This document shows, in pieces, positions 5,402-11,346 of a stretch of 11,870 bases of DNA. The notes beneath the pieces were generated by a model. It ran no database searches. It worked only from the letters and a program-made list of their open reading frames with translations, and was not told the origin of the DNA. A program made the translations under genes and the position numbers. The stretch comes from Candidatus Nealsonbacteria bacterium RIFCSPHIGHO2_02_FULL_43_13 (GTDB lineage Bacteria > Patescibacteriota > Minisyncoccia > Minisyncoccales > MHMH01), in assembly GCA_001819295.1 (NCBI GenBank), contig MHMD01000002.1, forward strand, positions 16,449-28,318, written 5' to 3'. Within the stretch, counting starts at the first letter, position 1. Each line of letters opens with the position of its first letter.

Positions 5402-7375
5402 ATGTTTCAACTTGTCTCAAAATTCGAGCCGACCGGAGATCAGCCACAGGCGATTGAAAAATTGGTAAAAAACCTGAAAAACGGCGTAAAAAATCAGGTG
5501 CTTTTGGGCGTGACGGGGTCCGGCAAAACCTTCACTATGGCCAAAGTGATTGAAAAAACGCAGAAACCAACTCTAATCATTTCTCACAACAAGACTTTGG
5601 CCGCCCAGCTTTATCAGGAGTTCCAAGAGTTTTTTCCGGAAAATGCCGTCCATTATTTTGTTTCATATTACGATTACTACCAACCCGAAGCCTACATCCC
5701 CCAAACCGACACTTATATTGAAAAAGATGCCAAGATCAATCAAGAAATTGACAGACTCCGGCATGCCGCCACTCAAGACCTTTTAAGTAGAAACGATATA
5801 ATTATTGTAGCTTCGGTTTCCTGTATTTATAATATCGGCTCGCCCCGAAACTATCAGCAAGTTGCGTTAACGCTTGAGCGAGGCCAAAAAATCACAAGAA
5901 GAGATTTAATTGCCCAATTAACCGCGCTACAATATCAAAGAAACGATTTTGATTTCGAGCCGGGTTCTTTCAGGATAAGAGGCGACACCATCGAAATTTC
6001 TCTCATCACCGGCAAAGAGGTTGTGAAAATCGAAATCGTTAATGATCGGGTAAACGAAATAACTAAAATTGGTCAATTGATCAATTGTCCAATTGTAAAA
6101 TTGCGTCTTTTTCCAGCGCAATTTTGGGTAACTCCTCAAGAAAAAATCGATATCGCTCTTGAAAATATAGAATTGGAACTACAAAAACGATTAAAAGAAT
6201 TAAAGAAGCGGGGAAAACTGCTCGAAGCCCAAAGGCTGGAACAGCGAACTAATTACGACATGGAGATGCTAAAAGAGACCGGCTATTGTTACGGCGTTGA
6301 AAACTACTCAAGCCATTTAGAGTTCAGGAAACCGAAAGAGCCGCCGTTCGCTCTGTTAAACTACTACCCGAAAGACTTTTTAACTATTATTGATGAATCG
6401 CACATGACAGTACCCCAGCTTCACGCCATGTACAACACCGACCGATCAAGGAAAGAGGCTTTGATCGAATACGGCTTCAGACTGCCTTCGGCTTTAGACA
6501 ATAGACCGCTGAAATTTGAAGAATTTGAGAAAATGGTGGGCCAGACCGTTTTTGTCTCGGCCACTCCGGGCCCCTACGAAATTCAGAACACCTTTCGACA
6601 AGCTCAGGGTAAACCGAAATATATTGTCGAACAGCTCATCAGGCCAACCGGGCTTTTAGAGCCGTCCATCGAAATTCGCCAGACAAAAAACCAAGTAAAA
6701 GATTTAATCGAAGAAATTAAAAAAAGAGTTGCCAAAAACCAAAGAATTCTCGTTTGCACTTTAACCAAAAGGTTAGCCGAAGCTCTGACCGACTATTTAA
6801 TTGAAGCGAAAATCAAAACACAGTACCTGCACTCGGAGATTAAAACCTTGGAGAGACCGAATATTTTACAGGATTTAAGAAAGGGAAAATATGACGTCCT
6901 GGTTGGAATCAATCTTTTAAGAGAGGGACTGGACTTACCCGAGGTGGCGCTGGTGGCGATTCTCGACGCCGATAAGGAAGGATTTTTAAGGAACGAGACC
7001 ACCTTGATCCAAACGATGGGACGGGCGGCCAGGCATGTCGAGGGGCGCGTGATTATGTACGCTGACAAAAAAACTTCTTCGATTAAAAGAGCAATGGCCG
7101 AAATCATGCGCCGAAGAAAAATCCAAGAAAGATACAATAAGGAACACGGGATTACTCCGCAGCAAATTATCAAAGCAATTAAAGACTGGCCATTTCTATC
7201 GAAACTATCGAAAAGGGGGGAGATTTCGGCCGAATTTTGGCTCATCCATGATAAAAATCTGATTGAAAAAGAGATGAAGATCGCCGCCAAAAATCTGAAC
7301 TTCGAAAGAGCAGTCGAGTTAAGGGATTTGCTAAAAAGCCTAAAAAGTGATAAGGGTAAGATATATGCCAATTAA
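5402..7375 (+). CDS. uvrB: UvrB, excinuclease ABC subunit B
   Basis: 657 residues. The ATG at 5402 gives the family N-terminus MFQLVSKFEPTGDQPQAI; an ATG 10 codons earlier overlaps the promoter. UvrB receives damaged DNA from UvrA, verifies the lesion and recruits UvrC. The Walker A loop GVTGSGKT is at 36-43, the damage-verification hairpin region SYYDYYQPEAYIPQTDTYIEKD follows, the Walker B DESH is at 331-334, and VSATPGPYE and RPTGL precede the second helicase domain. The C-terminus has the UVR motif that contacts UvrC (AAKNLNFERAVELRDLLKSL). Odd: between GPYEIQ and the RPTGL motif there are about seven extra residues (TFRQAQG, 397-403), encoded by a repeat-like 19-mer. The stop overlaps rpsT by 11 bp, so a repair gene and a ribosomal protein share a transcript. 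Confidence 0.98.
   Translation: MFQLVSKFEPTGDQPQAIEKLVKNLKNGVKNQVLLGVTGSGKTFTMAKVIEKTQKPTLIISHNKTLAAQLYQEFQEFFPENAVHYFVSYYDYYQPEAYIPQTDTYIEKDAKINQEIDRLRHAATQDLLSRNDIIIVASVSCIYNIGSPRNYQQVALTLERGQKITRRDLIAQLTALQYQRNDFDFEPGSFRIRGDTIEISLITGKEVVKIEIVNDRVNEITKIGQLINCPIVKLRLFPAQFWVTPQEKIDIALENIELELQKRLKELKKRGKLLEAQRLEQRTNYDMEMLKETGYCYGVENYSSHLEFRKPKEPPFALLNYYPKDFLTIIDESHMTVPQLHAMYNTDRSRKEALIEYGFRLPSALDNRPLKFEEFEKMVGQTVFVSATPGPYEIQNTFRQAQGKPKYIVEQLIRPTGLLEPSIEIRQTKNQVKDLIEEIKKRVAKNQRILVCTLTKRLAEALTDYLIEAKIKTQYLHSEIKTLERPNILQDLRKGKYDVLVGINLLREGLDLPEVALVAILDADKEGFLRNETTLIQTMGRAARHVEGRVIMYADKKTSSIKRAMAEIMRRRKIQERYNKEHGITPQQIIKAIKDWPFLSKLSKRGEISAEFWLIHDKNLIEKEMKIAAKNLNFERAVELRDLLKSLKSDKGKIYAN
6591..6609. 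repeat. repeat-like 19-mer inserted in uvrB
   Basis: CCTTTCGACAAGCTCAGGG encodes FRQAQG in a UvrB loop where other UvrB proteins go nearly directly from GPYE to the VEQxxRPTGL segment. I recall near-identical 17-mers (CCTGAGCTTGTCGAAGG) as abundant repeats in many bacterial genomes, but cannot check here. Only one copy is in this window. Confidence 0.5.
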
Positions 7376-7628
7376 GAATGCTGCGAAAAAGGCGTTGCGC
7401 CAAAGCATCAAGCGCCAAAAAATCAACAAGTCTTATGAGCATAAAATAAAAAGCCTCATCAAAGAGGCGAGAATTTTGGTTGCTCAAAAAAAAGCGAAAG
7501 AAGCCAAAGACCTTTTGCCCGATATTTATCAGATTCTGGATAAAGCCGCTAAGGTCGGCACAATCAAAAAAAATAACGCTTCCCGAAGAAAATCGCGAGT
7601 TACTAAGTTCATCAGCAAAGCATTGTAA
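7365..7628 (+). CDS. rpsT: 30S ribosomal protein bS20
   Basis: 87 residues, the usual bS20 length. The ATG at 7365 gives the family N-terminus MPIKNAAKKALRQSIKRQ; an in-frame ATG six codons earlier is longer than the family norm. The protein is a lysine/arginine-rich bundle of helices ending KNNASRRKSRVTKFISKAL, typical of bS20, which binds 16S rRNA during small-subunit assembly. Its start lies inside the last codons of uvrB, an 11-bp overlap, with only a weak upstream AAGGGT, so translational coupling to UvrB is likely. Its stop is immediately adjacent to the stop of the convergent holA, with no base between and no intergenic terminator. Confidence 0.97.
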   Translation: MPIKNAAKKALRQSIKRQKINKSYEHKIKSLIKEARILVAQKKAKEAKDLLPDIYQILDKAAKVGTIKKNNASRRKSRVTKFISKAL

Positions 7629-8552
7629 TTACAACTCGGCGATCAAAAGATCCAGCGCTGCTTGCGGATCAAGTTTTCCTGTTTTGATACTGTAATCTAT
7701 CTGAAAAATCTTCTGGTAGATTTTTTTTAATTCGTCGTAGGTGAATTTTCTGGCTTGCTCTGAACTCTTTCTCGCTAAAAACGGCTTTAATCCGGAAGAA
7801 GACAACGGCTCGCCGCGTTCGGCCAGGTCTTTTACGCCCAAGATGTTTCTGAACTGAAAATTAATCATTGATAATAAGTAAAGAGGGCTATCCCCTTTTT
7901 CTAAATGCTTATGCAATAAATTTAACGCCTGTTTTTTATTTTTGAGAGAGATGGCGTCGATTGTTTTAAAAATATCGGTCTCGAGTTTAGGCTTAACAAA
8001 CAACCTAACGTCCTTTGTCTCGATTTCTTTACCTCTCTTATAAGCAACTAATTTTTGAACATCATTGGCAAGCTGCCAGAGATCGTTGCCGGCAAAGTTA
8101 ACCATTGTTTCTAAGGCCATGGGATCAATTCTTGTTTTGTTTTTAGTAAATTCATCTTTCAACCAATTTTTAATCTTAAGTCCGGTGAGCAACTCAAATT
8201 CCTGAGACTGCGCGTGTTTTTTAAAAAAAGTAAAAAGTCTATCGTGGGCGAATTCTCCTTTTTCTTCATAAAACAGAATGACGTTATCTGAATCAACAAA
8301 CCATTCGGCATCTTTCAGGAAACCGTCCTTGAATTCTTGGTTGGAAAAAACGTCTGTTAAGATTAAAAGCTTTTTTTCTTTAAACATCGAAACGGTTTGG
8401 AGTTCGCTTTTAAAATCTTGAAAGTCTACAATGTTCCCGTCGAAGTATTTCAAGTTCAATCCGCTTTGATGGATTTCTTTGTAGTGGGCCACGATCTCTT
8501 CAAGTTTCCGGCGCGACCGGTATGTGTCTTCTCCGTAAAGGAAAATTATCAT
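7629..8552 (-). CDS. holA: DNA polymerase III delta subunit (clamp loader)
   Basis: 307 residues. I use the ATG at 8552, giving MIIFLYGEDTYRSRRKLEEI, the standard family start; an upstream in-frame codon would translate the palindrome at 8566-8609 and is rejected. Delta opens the beta sliding clamp. Family signs are the N-terminal FLYGEDTY, the central NDLWQLANDVQKLVAYK block, DIFKTIDAISLKNKKQALNLL in the middle domain, and the C-terminal collar part ending KLDPQAALDLLIAEL. No intact Walker motif is seen, as is normal for delta. It lies 63 bp after mutM on the same strand, with a stable hairpin in the gap that could affect relative expression; no SD is evident. Confidence 0.93.
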   Translation of the reverse strand: MIIFLYGEDTYRSRRKLEEIVAHYKEIHQSGLNLKYFDGNIVDFQDFKSELQTVSMFKEKKLLILTDVFSNQEFKDGFLKDAEWFVDSDNVILFYEEKGEFAHDRLFTFFKKHAQSQEFELLTGLKIKNWLKDEFTKNKTRIDPMALETMVNFAGNDLWQLANDVQKLVAYKRGKEIETKDVRLFVKPKLETDIFKTIDAISLKNKKQALNLLHKHLEKGDSPLYLLSMINFQFRNILGVKDLAERGEPLSSSGLKPFLARKSSEQARKFTYDELKKIYQKIFQIDYSIKTGKLDPQAALDLLIAEL

Positions 8553-8565
8553 CTTTATTACGTTA

Positions 8566-8609
8566 GGAGGTCGGACCTCCCCCAAAATTACGGGGGAGGT
8601 CCGACCTCT
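8566..8609. repeat. double palindrome between mutM and holA
   Basis: GAGGTCGGACCTCCCCC (8567-8583) is exactly reverse-complemented at 8592-8608, a 17-bp stem with an 8-nt loop. Each half contains a palindrome (GGAGGTC-G-GACCTCC; the second copy ends CTCT). No T run follows on the minus strand, so it is not a standard terminator. The core GGnnGTCnGACnnCC is shared with the element in the Mur ligase gene. Confidence 0.9.
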
Positions 8610-8615
8610 CGATAT

Positions 8616-9368
8616 TCACCGTTGACACTTCGGACAGAAGTGAGCGCTTCTCCCACCTATTTTAATTCTCTTGATTACGCCCGAGCAACGCGGACATTTT
8701 TGCCCCTCTTTGCGATATACTTTAAGGTATTTTAAATAGTCTCCCTTTTTGCCCAAAGCGTCAATATAGTCTCTTTCCGAAGTTCCACGATTTTTAATTG
8801 CCAACTTTAGTATTCTTCCGATATTTGACCAAATCGCCCCGATTTCTTCGGGCTTCAAGGTTTTGATGCTTCGTACGGGCTGAACCTTAGCGGTGAATAA
8901 AATCTCGTCCGAATAAATATTGCCGATGCCAGCAATGACTTTTTGGTCCATCAGCAGCGGCTTAATTTTAGCATTGGGGCTCTTTTTAAGAACCTCTTTA
9001 AAGGTTTTTAAGTCTACTTCCAAAGCTTCCGGCCCAAATGTCTTTTCAATATCCTTACTACTTTTAACATATTTCCACCAGCCGAATTTACGAATATCGT
9101 TAAAAACTAATCTTGAACCGTCATCAAATTTGAAAATATGACGGGTATGTTTAGAGGACTCACCATTAAAGATCAACTGGCCGGTCAGTTTTAGGTGAAA
9201 AATTAAACTGGAGCCGTCGCTGAAATCGATTATCAAAATCTTGGCGCGGCGGCGCACATCAACAATCTTTTTGCCTGCCTCGCCGGCAGGCGGGCCGTCT
9301 AGTTTTTTACCAACGATTTTCTCGCGCAGCTGCCGCCTAATTGTTTCAACTTCGGGTAACTCTGGCAT
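8616..9368 (-). CDS. mutM: formamidopyrimidine-DNA glycosylase, internally shortened
   Basis: 250 residues. MutM/Fpg removes oxidised purines such as 8-oxoguanine and cleaves the abasic site. After Met removal the catalytic N-terminal proline and glutamate are present (MPELPEVETIRRQ). The catalytic lysine is K43 in RRRAK, and the H2TH region has IAGIGNIYSDEIL. The C-terminal zinc finger CPRC...CPKC ends the protein. E. coli Fpg also has VG at 19-20 but its lysine is at 57, so 14 residues are missing here between them. The gap is bridged by DGPPAGEAG, encoded by a palindrome at 9273-9291. Function may be altered or retained; both active-site ends are intact. A second, broken 5' end of mutM lies at 10911-10964, beyond the M16 gene. 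Confidence 0.95.
   Translation of the reverse strand: MPELPEVETIRRQLREKIVGKKLDGPPAGEAGKKIVDVRRRAKILIIDFSDGSSLIFHLKLTGQLIFNGESSKHTRHIFKFDDGSRLVFNDIRKFGWWKYVKSSKDIEKTFGPEALEVDLKTFKEVLKKSPNAKIKPLLMDQKVIAGIGNIYSDEILFTAKVQPVRSIKTLKPEEIGAIWSNIGRILKLAIKNRGTSERDYIDALGKKGDYLKYLKVYRKEGQKCPRCSGVIKRIKIGGRSAHFCPKCQR
9273..9291. repeat. in-frame palindrome at the mutM internal deletion
   Basis: GCCTGCC (9273-9279) pairs with GGCAGGC (9285-9291) around a 5-nt loop. It encodes the PPAGEAG stretch that replaces a longer strand-helix segment present in E. coli Fpg (residues 24-46). Confidence 0.75.
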
Positions 9369-9437
9369 AATATCTCTTTATCTTAACAAAAAACTACCAG
9401 CTATGGAAGATTAGAATCGCTGATAATTTATTAAAGG

Positions 9438-9483
9438 AAAAAGCGGCTGAATTTTTTGTTTTACAACAATTGATTCAGCCGCT
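9438..9483 (-). terminator. Rho-independent terminator of the M16 gene
   Basis: AGCGGCTGAAT (9442-9452) pairs perfectly with ATTCAGCCGCT (9473-9483). The 20-nt loop can form an inner TTGTT/AACAA stem. On the minus strand the stem runs directly into TTTTT (9442-9438). It lies 20 nt past the M16 stop. Confidence 0.88.
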
Positions 9484-9503
9484 ATTGTGCTCCGATCTTT
9501 AGA

Positions 9504-10763
9504 TTAGGGACGCTGGATACGTGTCCACCTCCACTCTGGTCGAAGCCATCGGAGCAAATCGCGAATATCATTCATTGTTACACGCTCAATATCTTTCCCG
9601 TACTCTGCGAGTGAGATTATTCGTTGGTAATCAGCGAGGTCGTCTAACGCACCATCACAGACTTTCTTCCCTGTCGAATCAAACATGAAATTATTTGCTA
9701 AAATATGCCGCTTGACTTGCTCGAATAAATCTTCTCGATCTTCCATAAAAGCAATGCAAACCTCGACGACTTCCTCGATTTCATCTATCGCTTTAAGTGC
9801 AAATGAGCCACAGTTAATCGAAAATTCATGGAAGTGCCGATAGTTTAGCCATGAACTGTCTATAGAATAAGTCCAAGCGCGGCGCTCCCTCACCTCTTCG
9901 TTAAGTACCTCGTCAAACATTCTGCTTAGGATTTGGACTGCGCGAGTGTTAACATTACCCGGGATCCTTGTGACGCTTCGGTATGAACCGACCTCAATGG
10001 GAGTTGTTACTATTACATGTTTTGATAGCTCGAAGACGTAACGAGTTTCAAATGGTGGAACAAGATCAATTACGGGGTTCGGAATAGGCGTCCTCATTCC
10101 TTTCTTACTTATCGCAAAAGGACTTTCAGAAAGAAGCTCGGTTAATTCCGAAAGTGTCATACCACCGACACCGACGATACTCATGTTTGCTGGAGTATAA
10201 TGTTTGTCATAGTGCGATTGCAAATCACCTTGCGTGATTCGCCCAACCGACTCTGGAGCACCGAAAGGACTAACAAATCTTTCAAGCCAATAGCCAGCGT
10301 AAAGTGCTTTTTGTTCCCGCATATCCAGGTCGAATCTGAATTTTACAGTATAGCGACGGCGAAATTCGTTAATGACTATTTGCCGCTCCCGCTCAATGAG
10401 TTTTTCAATCTTAGCTGAAAGTAACATGTGACCAAATATTGAGAGAGCTTCGGTAAGGATAATCTTATCGGTTGGCACGAAAAAACGGTAGTACGTTTGT
10501 GGATACCCGGTAGAGCCGAAGTTGACTATGCCTCCACAGTCTTCAAGAAAGGCACTTATATCTTTTGAGGAGATACTCGTGTTTTTTGAGACTAGGTGCT
10601 CGACAAAGTGTGACAATCCTTCAAGTCCAATTGGATCGTGCTCAGCTCCACTATGAATTAGGAAGCCCATAGCTTCCCATGGACGCCCTGACCAGTGAGC
10701 CGAGTACACCGTCAATCCGTTCGGCAGTGTCGCCGACTGAAACTCAGCATATGGATCCCACAT
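9504..10763 (-). CDS. M16-family zinc metallopeptidase, single-unit
   Basis: 419 residues, ATG at 10763 fixed by AGGAGG with 6-nt spacing. M16 peptidases carry the inverted zinc motif HxxEH, here HFVEH (H52, E55, H56) in GLSHFVEHLVSK, with the third ligand glutamate E133 in QIVINEF. YTPANMSIVGVGG (189-201) is the typical end of the first half. The C-terminal half has the substrate-contact pair R292 and Y299 in VRERRAWTYS. No signal peptide is seen, so it is probably cytoplasmic. Such enzymes cleave short peptides or precursors inside a clam-shell chamber; the substrate here is unknown. The gene has its own consensus promoter and terminator, only about 4-5% lysine against about 13% in HolA, and many GC-rich codons. 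Flanking mutM fragments suggest it was acquired. Confidence 0.92.
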   Translation of the reverse strand: MWDPYAEFQSATLPNGLTVYSAHWSGRPWEAMGFLIHSGAEHDPIGLEGLSHFVEHLVSKNTSISSKDISAFLEDCGGIVNFGSTGYPQTYYRFFVPTDKIILTEALSIFGHMLLSAKIEKLIERERQIVINEFRRRYTVKFRFDLDMREQKALYAGYWLERFVSPFGAPESVGRITQGDLQSHYDKHYTPANMSIVGVGGMTLSELTELLSESPFAISKKGMRTPIPNPVIDLVPPFETRYVFELSKHVIVTTPIEVGSYRSVTRIPGNVNTRAVQILSRMFDEVLNEEVRERRAWTYSIDSSWLNYRHFHEFSINCGSFALKAIDEIEEVVEVCIAFMEDREDLFEQVKRHILANNFMFDSTGKKVCDGALDDLADYQRIISLAEYGKDIERVTMNDIRDLLRWLRPEWRWTRIQRP

Positions 10764-10811
10764 AGAAAACCTCCTTTTTAATGTGCTAAATTTTATCTAT
10801 TTTCTGACGAA

Positions 10812-10841
10812 ATTATAGCATATAAAATAGACGCTTGTCAA
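10812..10841 (-). promoter_or_regulatory. full-consensus promoter of the M16 gene
   Basis: On the minus strand, a perfect TTGACA (10841-10836), an 18-bp spacer and a perfect TATAAT (10817-10812) preceded by TGC, an extended -10. The leader is about 40 nt and contains AGGAGG. It is the strongest-looking promoter in the window. Confidence 0.88.
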
Positions 10842-10865
10842 GCCCAACAGAAACCGCACACTAAA

Positions 10866-10910
10866 AAATGTTGGAGGCCCGGCCTCCAACATTTCACCTC
10901 CAACATTTCA
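10866..10910. repeat. palindrome plus tandem 14-mer next to the mutM remnant
   Basis: A perfect 14-bp stem (10866-10879 with 10881-10894) around a single C, arm AAATGTTGGAGGCC. It runs into two tandem copies of CCTCCAACATTTCA (10883-10896 and 10897-10910), so a third half-arm is present. The arm ATGTTGGAGGC equals that of the palindrome in elp3 at 2431-2459. The element ends exactly where homology to mutM begins. Confidence 0.88.
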
Positions 10911-10964
10911 GCCTAATTGTTTCCACCTCTGGGAGTTCTGGCATAATAATATCTATTTATCTTA
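10911..10964 (-). pseudogene. remnant of the 5' end of a mutM gene
   Basis: On the minus strand the ATG at 10944 encodes MPELPEVETIR and then leaves the mutM reading, stopping at a TGA within the repeat after 16 codons. The match to the intact mutM starts at 9335 and covers the first 34 coding bases plus about 20 bases upstream (AAGATAAA-AGATATT). In the coding part six bases differ, all synonymous (GAA/GAG, CTC/TTA, CCA/CCC, GAG/GAA, GTG/GTT). The copies are therefore diverged alleles rather than a fresh duplication. It sits directly behind the cupin gene, where an intact mutM may once have been. Confidence 0.85.
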
Positions 10965-10969
10965 TCGTT

Positions 10970-11329
10970 TTAAACAATTTTCTCATCTTCTTTGCGCCAA
11001 GCGGGATCGACGATACAAAGAAATATAAGATCTTGATGGCCCGTGTTTTTAATTTTTTGAGCAGAATTCGGAGGGATGTAAACAACCTGCCCACTACCTA
11101 CTTTTTTAGACTCGTTATCAATATACATCACTCCTTCACCCTGAAGAACATAATAAACCTCCGATGTTTTCATTTTATGTAAAAGACTCATCTCTCCGCT
11201 TTTCACGGTAGCGTAAGCTAGGCTGTATCCTATTTTTAGGTTATCTTTAATCGGATGAAGCACCTCTCTTAAGGTTGATTTATCTCCAGCGACTAATTCC
11301 TTACAGTCTTTTATCTTTTTTATAAACAT
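10970..11329 (-). CDS. small single-domain cupin
   Basis: 119 residues, ATG at 11329. The cupin core runs from about residue 35 to 107: LLHKMKTSEVYYVLQGEGVMYID is motif 1 and VVYIPPNSAQKIKNTGHQDLIF is motif 2. Motif 1 keeps one histidine and the glutamate, but the second histidine of the usual HxH is a lysine or methionine position and the motif 2 histidine is replaced by Q (SAQKI), so a full metal site is unlikely. The tail LCIVDPAWRKEDE resembles small cupins I associate with CPR genomes. Ligand and role are unknown; sugar or nucleotide-sugar binding is common in the fold. It starts 17 nt after the exonuclease stop, suggesting an operon, without a visible SD. The mutM remnant follows it directly. 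Confidence 0.85.
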   Translation of the reverse strand: MFIKKIKDCKELVAGDKSTLREVLHPIKDNLKIGYSLAYATVKSGEMSLLHKMKTSEVYYVLQGEGVMYIDNESKKVGSGQVVYIPPNSAQKIKNTGHQDLIFLCIVDPAWRKEDEKIV

Positions 11330-11346
11330 ATTTTTACAAAAATTAA

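Noticed and set aside
6793..7371. 192-residue open frame on the minus strand opposite uvrB
   Set aside because: Hydrophobic, leucine/serine-rich translation typical of the antisense of a lysine/glutamate-rich gene. uvrB is certain on the other strand.
8553..8585. N-terminal extension of HolA (MGEVRPPNVIK)
   Set aside because: It would translate part of the palindromic element; the family start MIIFLYGEDTY is at 8552.
8566..8609. Rho-independent terminator after mutM
   Set aside because: No T run follows the stem on the minus strand; it matches the dispersed palindrome family instead.
10866..10910. CRISPR or tandem-repeat array
   Set aside because: Only two tandem 14-mers plus one palindrome, with no spacers and no cas genes in the window.
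10868..11182. 104-residue plus-strand frame running over the repeat, mutM remnant and cupin
   Set aside because: It is antisense to the cupin, starts in the palindrome, has no SD or promoter and resembles no family.
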